35,018 bases of DNA from Pyrenophora tritici-repentis (GCF_003171515.1 NW_027093991.1:1-35018), one strand, 5' to 3'; counted from the stretch's first letter, positions 8,868 to 17,690 are shown. The notes: generated by a model not told the origin, from the letters alone. Made by a program: numbers and translations.

Positions 8868-9048
8868 AACCCAACCCCAACCCAACCCAACCCAACCCAA
8901 GCCCAACCCTACCACTTGGTCTGTGCGACCCCAGCCCAGCCCTAACCCATGGTCTGTGCGACCCCAACCCAACCCTAACCCATGGTCTGTGCGACCCCAA
9001 CCCAACCCCAACCCAAGACTGGGTATACCCAACCCATTTGTCAGCGTA
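8868..9048. repeat. Right subterminal telomere-like array, left copy
   Basis: CCCAACCC-type repeats lead into three tandem units of 33 bp built on GGTCTGTGCGACCCCA followed by ACCCAACCCTAACCC, then the terminal repeat. The G-rich strand reads GGGTTAGGGTTGGGTTGGGG, close to fungal telomere repeats (TTAGGG). The runs of three or four G could form quadruplexes. Confidence 0.85.
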
Positions 9049-9300
9049 CTGACACCTGAACGGCCATAGACGCTAGGTGCTCCCGTAAGCACCTGGCATC
9101 TGTTGATTAGCTAAGAGCAGCTAAGACCCCGCGCTAAGCGCACAGGCCCCGCTTATATCTGCTCACCGCAACTTGAACCTGTTCTGTTTCCTTACGCAAC
9201 GTCTTGTATCTACACTGGATAGTAACTACGATCAATAAAGAACTGTAAAGACTATCTTCTGTCTGTGTTCGACTGCGACGTAGTCTCTCGTGACACCTGC

Positions 9301-9803
9301 CTTTCGCGCTATAATAGCCCTCGCTAACCTACTTACTAAGGACGCGCTTTAGAGCTCTTATAATAGCGTTGCGCGATACGTTATACGCCTCTACGACTAC
9401 CTGTTGCCACTAGTTGTTAAGGAACTTTCACGATTAGTAACTAAGATCTACCTAAGCTTTGACGGATGGACGACAAAGGGCGGCAAGAAGGGCTTTCTTA
9501 GTATCGTCACCTACTACGTCACGGCCGACGGCAAGCTTCGCGACTTGCCTATCGCGCTACCTTAACTTATAGGCGCCTATACTGGTGAGAGGATAGCTAA
9601 GGTGGTACTAATAATTTTACAGAAGTTTAAAATAAACACGCGCAAGATTAGTTACTTCGTGCTTAATAACGCTAGCAATAACGACTCTATGATACAAGCG
9701 ATTGCGCACAAACTAGAGTGGGATTTTGACCCTATCTACCGCCGCCTCCGCTGCGGCCCTTACACGCTTAATCTTATTAGCTAGGTGCTCCTTTAGGGTA
9801 GGA
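9301..9803 (+). pseudogene. hAT transposase, RNase H-like core first half, RIP-degraded
   Basis: One frame reads through with only TAG/TAA interruptions: FRAIIALANLLTKDAL, YLSFDGWTTKGGKKGFLSIV, then YYVTADGKLRDLPIALP, IGAYTGERIAKVV, ISYFVLNNASNNDSMIQAIA and RRLRCGPYTLNLIS. These are the FDGWT and LDNASNND blocks with the first catalytic aspartates of hAT transposases. The stops fall where Gln or Trp is expected (LP*L, LIS*VLL*G), consistent with RIP. It continues the N-terminal part at 5481-6422 and stops abruptly at the start of the inverted histone-bearing hAT copy. Confidence 0.85.
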
Positions 9804-9985
9804 TACGCTGACAAATGGGTTGGGTATACCCAGTCTTGGGTTGGGGTTGGGTTGGGGTCGCACAGACCATGGGTTAGGGTTGGGTTGGGGTCGCACAGAC
9901 CATGGGTTAGGGCTGGGCTGGGGTCGCACAGACCAAGTGGTAGGGTTGGGCTTGGGTTGGGTTGGGTTGGGTTGGGGTTGGGTTA
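9804..9985. repeat. Subterminal telomere-like array, right copy
   Basis: Mirror image of the array at 8868-9048: terminal repeat TACGCTGACAAATGGG, three 33-bp units containing GGGGTCGCACAGACC, then GGGTTGGG repeats. Confidence 0.85.
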
Positions 9986-10081
9986 TATTTTTTGGGTACT
10001 TTAACGGAACAACACTTAATTAAGATAATGTGTACACGTTGATGATATATTAGATACATAAAACGAGATATATTAACACAG

Positions 10082-11003
10082 CTAATTATCACGGTAGCGC
10101 TGAGGACGCTGGCGCTTTCGAGGTGGCAATTGACGCTCCTCCTGGACCTCTTCCTCCGACTCTTCTTCTGTAGTCTGGTTCTCCTCATCTATATCGAAGG
10201 TATGCTCTAACGAGGCTGGAAGCTCAAAAAGATCATTAACCTCGTCAATTGGCTCTCCATCCTCCCCTAATTGAGCAACTAGGTAGTCTAGACCCTGTTC
10301 TTCCTCTTGAGATATTGTATCCTTAAGAACCATTATCTGCTGTATTGTCCGGGCAGATAGTCGGTGCCTCCGACTACCAATAACATCCTTAGCAACATTG
10401 AAAACTCTTTCAACCCCAACCTGAGCAATTGGTATTGCTAGTATATCCTTCGCCACTTGGGATAGTCTATTAGCAGATGTCTATGATAAACAGCTGTGAT
10501 AACTTACCAGACTTTTTCTGGGTAAACCGCTTCTCTGAAAGTATATCCCACTCTTTCTCTAGCAGCTTAGCCTGTCTAGCACTATTTGCTAATTTATACT
10601 TAGGCTGTTGCAAAAGCGATTTCTTCAGTTGGTACTTCGCGGAGCGGTCGGCTGTTCTAACGCTTTCAAGTACCTTCTCCTCTTTATCGAAAAGAGCTTT
10701 GCGTTCACGTTGAGCAATAGCACGGGCGCTACCACTCAGAGAGCCAGTATAGGGGACGCTCAAATTGATAGGTCGGCCTTTTCGTGAACCCCCACTACCT
10801 CTTTGATCTAAGATACCGTCAATCTCGTCAGCTTCACACGCAAATCCCTGCTTATATTAGCATAAGCTGTGATAAATGGCTGTGATTATTACATCGGTAA
10901 GCTGCTCCCACTCATCTTGTTCGAACCCAGGCGGAGGTTCAAGTTTGATGGCTGGAACTAGGCCTTCAGGTACGTCGCCGACTTGCTCTTTCGCGACAGG
11001 CAT
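10082..11003 (-). CDS. hAT dimerisation-domain protein, 274 aa (right copy)
   Basis: Identical counterpart of 7849-8770 on the other strand. Exons are 11003-10893, 10847-10508 and 10455-10082; introns are 45 and 52 nt. The predicted protein shows the same dimerisation block (IPIAQVGVERVFN) and basic C-terminal end. Nothing distinguishes the two copies at protein level, so either or both could be expressed. Confidence 0.75.
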
Positions 11004-11513
11004 GGCGGGGACTGTGATAATGCGCTGTTGTAAATGGGGTGTTTTCAATGTAGTAAAGAGAGTTATTAGGTGTTGGGAGTTACTGGGCGTCAGGGGCTGG
11101 AGAAATGGGTAGACAGCATTATGCTCACCTAGAAATGGTCCGTGCGCTGCTGCCTGCGCTAGCGCGAAAACGCGGAAATTACCCAAAATGATCAACACAT
11201 CGATGATTCCTTCATTTTTGGGCTGTACGCATGCGCGAGCTCGGCGTTTATCACAGCAGTTTAACACGTTTGTATGATATGCTCGCTACTGATTTTGCAA
11301 CAGAAATGGTTGTATGCGATCGTGAAACAGCAAATTACGTCATGCAGTCCGTGCGCTGCTGCCTTTACTAGTGCGGAAATCGGGAAATTGCCGTCGCCCA
11401 AACTTTCCAGCTACCTAACTCTTTCAGCCTACTACTTTCTTAATTGTCGACCACATTTATCACAGTAATTAATCACATACGTCGCCTACGTTCATCATCT
11501 ACTCTACTACGCA
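11004..11513. promoter_or_regulatory. Divergent promoter region, right copy
   Basis: Mirror of 7340-7848 with the same duplicated GGCAGCAGCGCACGGAC module (here as its complement) and the same TTATCACAG sites. It contains the single base by which the two element copies differ in length. Confidence 0.55.
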
Positions 11514-12086
11514 ATGGCAAGGACAAAACCACGGCCTAAGGTCACCGGTAAAGCCGGCCGGGGTGGTCCTGATGGCAAGACAGTTACTGGCGGCAAGCCG
11601 GCTCAGAAGGCCCTTGCTAGTAAGGCTAGACGTCAAGTAGCAGGAAAGTCTACGCGAAAGGCACCTGTAGCTGTTAAGAAGAAGCGCAAGTTTAAGGCAG
11701 GCAGTAGGTTATCACAGTCGTTTATCACAGCTATTTTCTAATTTAGCTTAGCTGTCGCATTACGGGAAATCAAGAGATACCAGAGAGGTTTTGAACTACT
11801 CTTGCGAAAACTCCCCTTTTCCCGCGTAGTGCGCGAATTTGCACAGGTGCACAAGGCCGATATCCGCTTTCAACGATCTGCAATCGAAGCTCTTCAGGAA
11901 GCTACAGAAGCTTTCTTAGTTGGTTATTTTGAGGGTATAGTCTATCTACCCTATACTATTTTTCATTTAATAACTTTTATAGACTGCAACATCAATGCTA
12001 TTCACGCAAAGAGGGTTACTATTCAAGAGAAGGATTCTCAATTGGCTAGGCGCTACTTTGCGCGCGAGTTACTAGCTTTTCTCTAG
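11514..12086 (+). CDS. Histone H3 variant encoded in a hAT element (right copy)
   Basis: Identical counterpart of 6767-7339 on the plus strand. Exons are 11514-11703, 11752-11934 and 11983-12086; introns are 48 nt each. The 158-residue product has the same MARTK start, long altered tail and full histone fold. That both copies keep intact exons and splice sites says little by itself about selection, because the copies are too similar to have diverged. Confidence 0.93.
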
Positions 12087-12247
12087 ATTATAAGATATAT
12101 CTAGATACACGTGCTTAAATGCTAGCTGGCGAAGCCTCTGTATATTATAAATGAAACTAGTTAATGCTACACTGTGTTAATCTACTGTGATACTATATAA
12201 ACTTTTCTTTTATTGAAATCTATATTATACATCTTGCAATTTTTTTA

Positions 12248-12398
12248 CTATAACCCAACCCTAACCCATGGTCCGTGCGACCCCAACCCAACCCCAACCC
12301 AACCCTAAGCTTGGCGTTGACAAATGGGTTGGGGTTGGGTTGGGGTCGCAAAATTTCTAACCCAACCCCAACCACACCCCGACCCATTTGCCAGCGTA
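12248..12398. repeat. Subterminal fold-back and telomere-like repeats, right copy
   Basis: Mirror image of 6455-6605: CCCAACCC repeats with one 33-bp type unit, then an 83-bp near hairpin ending in CATTTGCCAGCGTA. Confidence 0.8.
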
Positions 12399-12535
12399 GC
12401 TACGATACTCTATCCTTGCTACAAAACATATTGCGATACACAGTAGGAGCCTGCGGGGCTAGTGTTAAATAATTACAATTTTTAAGCTTTATAGGCAACG
12501 TATAAAGGCTTACTAAGGCCTCGTATATAGCTACG
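12399..12535 (+). pseudogene. hAT transposase, late core segment, RIP-degraded
   Basis: The first codons read ATILYPCYKTYCDTQ, matching the ATILHP block that lies roughly 250 residues after the LLWG motif in this hAT family. TAG follows directly where Trp is expected. The segment then reads on through RIP-type stops to the target duplication CTACG at 12531-12535, where the copia array is inserted. It continues in frame at 28238 once the array and one duplication are removed. Confidence 0.7.
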
Positions 12536-12770
12536 TGTTAGAACAAGGTCTCCTCTGGTGGTATGACTACCATAGGCGACCGAGTAGAGGTACGAAAGGT
12601 AACCCTGTATTGGATTGAACTTCACTAAGAGCTATTGTTCTATCTACTTGTTGTTATGATGATCTTAGGACGTACATGACAGATCATCATTCCGCGTCGG
12701 TCCTTCTGCTCGGGCTTACTCCACGAACCTCACCTCGCCGACCTGGACTGAACCTAACATATTCTTAACA
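12536..12770 (-). repeat. Copia LTR 1 (3' LTR of the array)
   Basis: 235 bp with short inverted ends TGTTA/TAACA. The CTACG target duplication abuts its left side; on its right is the polypurine tract of copy 1. Confidence 0.93.
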
Positions 12771-12780
12771 CTCCCCTCAG
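12771..12780 (-). other. Polypurine tract, copia copy 1
   Basis: On the coding strand CTGAGGGGAG directly precedes the 3' LTR and overlaps the TGA stop codon of gag-pol. Copies 2 and 3 have one more G. It is the expected primer site for plus-strand synthesis. Confidence 0.8.
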
Positions 12781-15700
12781 GGCAGGTCCGGTCCAAGGAC
12801 AACTCCTAATTGGTTCTTGAATCTCTCGAATGCGACTCGCTGCAATGGCTTTGTCATTCCATCAGCCACCATGTCTGCAGTTGGAACGTAGGCCACATCG
12901 AGTTTGCCTTGTTCTGCTAGGTCTCGGATAAAATGATAACAGACGTCGATGTGCTTTGATCTTTCGTGAAGGTGAGGGTTCTTTGTAAGTGCAATGGCAC
13001 CCTGGTTGTCTCCTAGCATCTGGACCTTGTTGGTGTCTTTTCCAATGTACTTTGGGAACCCAAGATCTCTAAACATTTGAGCAATCCACTGGCCTTGCTT
13101 GCAGCATGTTGATAGTGCGATGTATTCAGATTCGCAGCTTGACGTTGCAACAGACCGTTGCTTCTTGCTAGACCATGATATTGGACCTCCGTAGAACATT
13201 GCAGTGCTCCCTGAAACGCTCTTTCGGTCTACCATGTCGCTTGCCCAGTCAGCATCAGAGTAGATGACAAATTGCGAGTGTACTCCCCCTGGTCCGTAGC
13301 GTAGCTTCAATGTCACTGTCGACCTTAGATATCGTAGCAGGTTCTTCAACGCATGGCCATGGTGTTCTGCTGGATCGCTCATGTATTGGCTTAGCTTTCC
13401 GAGGGTGAATGCAATGTCTGGACGTGTAAGAACCATAGCAAACATAAGGCTCCCTATCACTTGCTGGTATTCAGTGATGTCGATTCGGGTGTCGTTGTCA
13501 GTGGCTGGCCTAAATGAAGTGTAATCTGCAGATGGAATCTTCTTGTCTCTGTGTTGTTTGCTAGACATTCCAAACTTGTCAAGTACTGCGTGTAGGTACT
13601 GTTCTTGATCGAGGTAGATTGTGCGGCGCTTTCTGTCTCGCGTAACTCGTACTCCAAGGATCTTATGAATCTCCCCCAGGTTCTTGGTGTTGAATCTTCC
13701 AGAAAGCTTCTCGTAGAACCAATCAATTTGAGCTCGATCTTTTGCAGCAGCAGCAATGTCATCAACGTAGACGAGGATACGGAGTTGTTTTTCTTTGTGG
13801 ATAAACATGCACGGGTCTGCGAGGCTTTGTACGAATCCCCATGCCAGAAGTTCTTTCTTTATCAACAAGTTCCAGTCGCGAGCAGCCTGTTTGAGTCCGT
13901 ATAAGCTGCGGAGAACTCTAAGGACGTATCCTTTTTTGACTTCTACTCCTTGGGGTTGCTTAAGAAAGATCTCTTCCTTCAAGTGCGACTCTGTGAATGC
14001 ATTCTTAATGTCAAAGTGGAAACATTCCAGGTTTTCCGCTGCGACAGTGGCCATAAACAGACGTAAGGTGTCCATGCGGACTGTCGGGGCAAAAGTCTCG
14101 TTGTAGTCTGTTCCGTGTGCTTGCGTAAAACCTCTTGCCACAAGGCGTGCCTTAAACCTCTCAACAGTCCCGTCGAGATTCGTTTTGACTGTAAAAACCC
14201 ACTTTGAATCAACCATGTTCGCGTCTTTTGGCTTTGGAACTTCCTCCCAGGTTCGATTCTCTATTAACGCGATTATCTCTTCAAGTATTGCTGCTTTCCA
14301 TTGCTTTCCATACTTTGGGTCGTTGATAGCTTGCTCGTGTGTCTGGGGGATCTGGATTCCTGCGATCTCGGTTGCTGCGAAAGCCTTCTCAGATAGTCGT
14401 GTTTGCTCTTCTGTAAGGCCAACTTGGGCTAGCATAGCTTTAACGATCTTGCTAAATCTCTCGTCCTCAACAATCTCTTCGTTAGACCTCTTCCGTTTGG
14501 CTTGTCTAGTGAAGTATCGTGGAATCTCCTTTTCTCGTACAGACTGGGTACACGGTTCTTCGGGCCCCTCTTCGTTCACAAGATTAGGAACCCGCTCATC
14601 AGATGGTGCAGTAGGAGGAATAGTAGTTAGCCTCCTTGGTCTTCCTCTGTGACGCTTCACTGGTTCATGAGTTAGCTCTGCCGAAGATGGTTCCATTAGG
14701 TTCTCGGAAACTGGTTCTATTGGTTCTGCAGGAGATGGTTCCATTGGTTCGGTAGGAGATGGTTCCATTGGTTCTGCAGGAGATGGTTCCATTCGTTCGG
14801 TAGGAGTTGGTTCCATTCGTTCGGCAGGAGATAATTCTAGATCCTTCCTAGGTCTTCCTCTTGGTTTTCGGTCTGGCATCGTATTCTGCGTTCCTTGTGG
14901 TCCAGCTGGTATGTTTCGCAGTCGTAGTTCAACTTTCCCTCCAGGGGTGTATTCGTCCACTGACAATCGGCTTGTCCTTGAGGTGTATCCAAGCTCTGGC
15001 GAATAGAACTTGAACTGCTTATTTGTTGTCTCAGAATATCCCATAAATACTCCAATTCTGCCACGGTCCACGAGCTTGTCATGTCGTTGGTCTGCTGGAA
15101 TCGTTTTAGGGTTGATGTACGAATAGCATTTGCTCCCCCATACACGGATGTGGTCAATGGATGGTTTCGTTCCTGTGAATGCCTCTTCAGGACTGACTTG
15201 CTTTCCATTGATCATAGGTCCTGTGTTTGTACGGTTGCGTAGGTATGCGTCTGCTTCGACAGCTTCATCCCAAAACTCAATTGGTAAACCAGCGTCTTTC
15301 AACATTGCTCTCATATCAGCTTCAGCAGTTTGGATGTTTCGCTCGGCTGGTCCATTCTGGTGTGAGGAAGCAATTGTTGTAGGCTGAATTTCCACGCCTT
15401 GTGTAACTCTCCATTCCTCAGCTTGCTGTAGAAGTTCTGGTGCATTGTCGGTTCCAGCAGCTTTGACTTTCTCGCCAGTTTGATGTTCTACAAAGGTCTT
15501 CCAGATTCGGAGTTCCCGTTGTGCGTCTCCCTTTTTCTTCAGCGGGATAACCCAGTTTTTCCGCGTGTAGCTATCAATAATTTGGAGGAACCACCTGTTT
15601 CCTCGTAGAGATGTTGGAAAGGGTCCAGCAATGTCAAACTGTACTAAGGCTAGCTTCGTGGCCTTGTGCTCTCTTAGCTGCTTAGGGATGCTGTTCTTCA

Positions 15701-17330
15701 TCTTTGTCAGGGAACACACTTCGCAGATTTCAATCTTCTCTGGAACTTGAATCTTCTTCTGGAGAGTTGTAACTTCGTGGAGTTTGGCAATCTTTGTAGG
15801 TCCTAGGTGTGCGAAACGTCTGTGATACAGCAGGTATCTCTCCTTTTCATTAACCTTAAGCTCGCTCTTAACTGGTGTATGGGGTTCCGTGCCTAGGAAT
15901 GCTGTCTCGTGGTATCCATCGGCAATGTGTGACACTACGTAGAGGCCGTCGTCCATAGTTGCTTTAATAATGATCTCCTTTCCTAGTTTGAAGCATAGTA
16001 CGTGTGAATTGAAACGACCCTTCAGGCCTGCTGCGCAAATTCTTCTCCCTGATAACAAATTGACTCCAAGGTTAGGTACAAGCAGTACTTCTGACAACCA
16101 TGTCGACGATCCGTCTTTACACACCACTTGAGCTTCTCCTTTCCAGTCTGCATATAATTCTCCCCCTCCAACCCGAACTAGTCTTCGCTTGATCTTCATC
16201 ATTCGTCTAAACAATGAGGGTTGGTCAGACATGTGGGAGGAGGCGCCAGTGTCGGCAGCCCAAGTAGATGGAGAGGCCTTACCGACAATGTCTTTTGAGA
16301 GACGGCATGTCTCAATTTCCTCGGGTTCAGAGTCTGAGGTCTCGGATAATTCATCTGACTCTGAATTGACTTCTTCGGCTCCATATGCTTTGCCAGTCTT
16401 TTTGTGAGAATTCCTTTGCTTGAGTGTCTTAATAGGCGGCTTAGATGATTTCTTAGCGTCGTATTCCTTAAGGAGCTTTCGAGCTCTCTCACGTCTTGGA
16501 CAGTCTCGTACGCCATGGGCTCCGTCACAAAGGAAGCATTGGACCATAAACTTAGTACCAGATTCGGAGTCAGACGATAGTGGTGAGCTCTTGTGATTTC
16601 GGCGCTTGTAAGGCGGAACATACTTCTCCGTCTTCCGGAATGCTGGGAGAGCTTTTTCGTCGGCGTCTTGCTGGTCTCGAACCTCCTTCTCTTCCAGAAA
16701 CTTAAGTTTCTGTTCAACCGTAAGGTTAAGTTGGGCGTTTAAGGTGTCAATCGTAGTCTTAAATTCTTTCGGGAGTGATCTAATAAGAACGAGTAGTAGT
16801 GCAGAGTCCTTGTAAGCTCCGTTGGTGTCAGCGTCTGCTGCTACGAGTTTGCGTCGGTATTCCTTTAGCTTTTCCCATGATCCAACAATTGTGTTCCCAG
16901 GATTGAATGTGAACGTTTGAATTCTGGTCATGTAAATGTTGGCGGTTGTGGCGTCAGTTTGGGTGTACTTCTTTTGTAGGTAGGCCCAGAACTGGAAGGC
17001 AGTGTCGTATTCGTCAATAAGGGCTTGGTCATCTTCAGTAAGCGACCGAAACAAGAGATCGATTGCAGTGGCTTCATCTTCTAGGTACTTGTCTCTTTTT
17101 TCAATGTTGACGCGGATCTTAGTATGCTTGTCTGCTTCAGCAATTTCCAACTCTTCCATAGCCTCCGTTAGTTCACCGGCTATTGCTATTTGGCAGTGCT
17201 GTACCAGGTTTTTCTCGCAGACATAGAAGACTTTCTTCCCCTTAAGCTTGACCTTGTTTCGGCGGAACCAAGTATCGTGGTTTTCAGCTGTAAGTTGGGG
17301 AATCTTCCATTCTTCCTTCTCTACAGCCAT
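12777..17330 (-). CDS. Copia Gag-Pol polyprotein, intact, 1517 aa
   Basis: One uninterrupted frame holds all domains. Gag: residues 1-300, with a zinc knuckle C265-C268-H272-C277 (CX2CX3HX4C, one residue shorter than usual). Aspartic protease: WAADTGASSHM, catalytic D360. Integrase: HHCC zinc site H503, H508, C536, C539 and catalytic D566, D628, E663. A linker at 820-900 holds two AT-hook motifs (PRGRPRK 823-829; HRGRPRR 894-900) around MEPSPAEP repeats. Reverse transcriptase: FDIKNAF with D1107 and YVDD 1188-1191. RNase H: D1359, E1400, D1441. The polyprotein is cut by its own protease to make Gag, integrase and RT-RNase H inside virus-like particles. The stop overlaps the polypurine tract. 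Gag and Pol are in one frame, so no frameshift signal is needed. Only this copy of the three is intact. Confidence 0.96.
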   Translation of the reverse strand: MAVEKEEWKIPQLTAENHDTWFRRNKVKLKGKKVFYVCEKNLVQHCQIAIAGELTEAMEELEIAEADKHTKIRVNIEKRDKYLEDEATAIDLLFRSLTEDDQALIDEYDTAFQFWAYLQKKYTQTDATTANIYMTRIQTFTFNPGNTIVGSWEKLKEYRRKLVAADADTNGAYKDSALLLVLIRSLPKEFKTTIDTLNAQLNLTVEQKLKFLEEKEVRDQQDADEKALPAFRKTEKYVPPYKRRNHKSSPLSSDSESGTKFMVQCFLCDGAHGVRDCPRRERARKLLKEYDAKKSSKPPIKTLKQRNSHKKTGKAYGAEEVNSESDELSETSDSEPEEIETCRLSKDIVGKASPSTWAADTGASSHMSDQPSLFRRMMKIKRRLVRVGGGELYADWKGEAQVVCKDGSSTWLSEVLLVPNLGVNLLSGRRICAAGLKGRFNSHVLCFKLGKEIIIKATMDDGLYVVSHIADGYHETAFLGTEPHTPVKSELKVNEKERYLLYHRRFAHLGPTKIAKLHEVTTLQKKIQVPEKIEICEVCSLTKMKNSIPKQLREHKATKLALVQFDIAGPFPTSLRGNRWFLQIIDSYTRKNWVIPLKKKGDAQRELRIWKTFVEHQTGEKVKAAGTDNAPELLQQAEEWRVTQGVEIQPTTIASSHQNGPAERNIQTAEADMRAMLKDAGLPIEFWDEAVEADAYLRNRTNTGPMINGKQVSPEEAFTGTKPSIDHIRVWGSKCYSYINPKTIPADQRHDKLVDRGRIGVFMGYSETTNKQFKFYSPELGYTSRTSRLSVDEYTPGGKVELRLRNIPAGPQGTQNTMPDRKPRGRPRKDLELSPAERMEPTPTERMEPSPAEPMEPSPTEPMEPSPAEPIEPVSENLMEPSSAELTHEPVKRHRGRPRRLTTIPPTAPSDERVPNLVNEEGPEEPCTQSVREKEIPRYFTRQAKRKRSNEEIVEDERFSKIVKAMLAQVGLTEEQTRLSEKAFAATEIAGIQIPQTHEQAINDPKYGKQWKAAILEEIIALIENRTWEEVPKPKDANMVDSKWVFTVKTNLDGTVERFKARLVARGFTQAHGTDYNETFAPTVRMDTLRLFMATVAAENLECFHFDIKNAFTESHLKEEIFLKQPQGVEVKKGYVLRVLRSLYGLKQAARDWNLLIKKELLAWGFVQSLADPCMFIHKEKQLRILVYVDDIAAAAKDRAQIDWFYEKLSGRFNTKNLGEIHKILGVRVTRDRKRRTIYLDQEQYLHAVLDKFGMSSKQHRDKKIPSADYTSFRPATDNDTRIDITEYQQVIGSLMFAMVLTRPDIAFTLGKLSQYMSDPAEHHGHALKNLLRYLRSTVTLKLRYGPGGVHSQFVIYSDADWASDMVDRKSVSGSTAMFYGGPISWSSKKQRSVATSSCESEYIALSTCCKQGQWIAQMFRDLGFPKYIGKDTNKVQMLGDNQGAIALTKNPHLHERSKHIDVCYHFIRDLAEQGKLDVAYVPTADMVADGMTKPLQRVAFERFKNQLGVVLGPDLP

Positions 17331-17399
17331 CTTGTGTGTTTTGAGTTGGTGAGACTATTATGCGAGCAAGGTACGTGGTATGATGCTAAGAGTGTAGGT

Positions 17400-17456
17400 G
17401 ATGCGGGCGATGCGGGCGATACAGGCGATGCGGGCGATGCGGGCGATCCGGGTGAT
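17400..17456. repeat. 9-bp tandem repeat in the copia leader
   Basis: Six units of GATGCGGGC with minor variants, between the primer site and the gag start. The same array recurs at 22554-22610 and 27707-27763. It is not a CRISPR array: there are no spacers. Confidence 0.85.
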
Positions 17457-17559
17457 ATTCTGCGGGCGGTGCAGTCGTTATCGGTTCTCGGGTGTAGAGA
17501 CGGTGTATTTAAGTGTGATTGCGTGTTAACCGCGTTGTACACGACTTCTTTTCTTTTCT

Positions 17560-17651
17560 GATTCCTTCTTGAATCTAAGTCCTTCGTGACTTGGGTGGAT
17601 GTTTTGATTCCTTCTTGAATCTGAGTCCTTCGTGACTCGGGTAGGTGTTTG
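17560..17651. repeat. 46-bp tandem duplication in the copia leader
   Basis: Two adjacent 46-bp units starting GATTCCTTCTTGAATCT, with a few differences. Repeated at 22714-22805 and 27867-27958 in the other copies. Being in the RNA leader it could belong to a packaging or dimerisation signal; that is speculative. Confidence 0.8.
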
Positions 17652-17678
17652 AAAACAATAACGTTGGGTTAGGCAACC

Positions 17679-17690
17679 GGGCTCATAACC
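17679..17690 (-). other. Primer binding site, copia copy 1
   Basis: The plus strand next to the LTR reads GGGCTCATAACC, the anticodon arm of initiator tRNA-Met (GGG stem, CUCAUAA loop, start of the CC stem). The element RNA is therefore complementary to the middle of the tRNA, not to its CCA end, as in Drosophila copia, which uses a tRNA half. Identical sites lie at 22833-22844 and 27986-27997. Confidence 0.75.

Larger units (their letters stand above)
6455..9048 (+). mobile_element. Histone H3-bearing hAT (family B), left copy, 2594 bp
   Basis: A perfect 8-bp target duplication CTGACACC at 6447-6454 and 9049-9056 places it in the hAT superfamily. The ends are TACGCTGGCAAATGGGT on the left and TACGCTGACAAATGGGTTGG on the right, read inwards. 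It encodes two divergent spliced genes: a histone H3 variant (minus, 6767-7339) and a hAT dimerisation-domain protein (plus, 7849-8770), separated by a shared 509-bp upstream region. Both ends carry telomere-like G-rich arrays. The motif TTATCACAG occurs about a dozen times. It has no RNase H-like catalytic core, so it appears non-autonomous unless the 274-residue protein works in an unknown way. The open frames and introns look undamaged. Confidence 0.92.
6423..9295. mobile_element. Solo LTR (271 bp), interrupted by the histone-bearing hAT
   Basis: The LTR begins TGTCACGG at 6423 and ends CTCGTGACA at 9295, giving 7-bp inverted ends TGTCACG/CGTGACA. The 5-bp target duplication CCTGC lies at 6418-6422 and 9296-9300. 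The LTR pieces are 6423-6454 and 9057-9295, together 271 bp; the rest is the hAT copy plus its target duplication. Removing it rejoins the host transposase in frame (FEKPA followed by FRAIIALANLL). No internal retroelement region is left, so it arose by recombination between two LTRs. Its sequence is unlike the copia LTR of the array at 12536. Confidence 0.85.
9804..12398 (-). mobile_element. Histone H3-bearing hAT (family B), right inverted copy, 2595 bp
   Basis: This is the reverse complement of 6455-9048. The reading frames of both genes match, and the one-base length difference is explained by a GGG run at 11075-11077 (CC in the left copy). Termini are the same. No perfect target duplication exists: the flanking 8-mers GGTAGGAT and GCTACGAT agree at 6 of 8. 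The host transposase jumps from the LLWG-type motif before it to the ATILYP motif after it, so about 200-250 host codons are missing at this site. The insertion was therefore accompanied or followed by a deletion, or the copy arrived by another route. Confidence 0.9.

Noticed and set aside
6455..12398. The inverted pair as one giant palindromic transposon
   Set aside because: Each half has its own complete terminal repeats, the left half has its own target duplication, and the 755-bp spacer is host hAT plus solo LTR sequence.
9797..12406. GGTAGGAT/GCTACGAT as target duplication of the right histone-hAT copy
   Set aside because: Two of eight bases differ by G/C changes that RIP does not make, and host coding sequence is missing at the site.
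13605..17226. Long plus-strand frames opposite copia gag-pol (for example 14185-14652)
   Set aside because: They are antisense shadows of a long conserved polyprotein, repeat in each copy, and show no protein pattern.
17400..17456. Short regular repeat that might be read as CRISPR
   Set aside because: Units are contiguous 9-mers without spacers, in a eukaryotic retrotransposon leader, and recur in each copia copy.
17679..17690. tRNA-Met-like sequence
   Set aside because: Only the anticodon arm is present, directly beside the LTR; no D-arm, T-arm or acceptor stem. It is a primer binding site.
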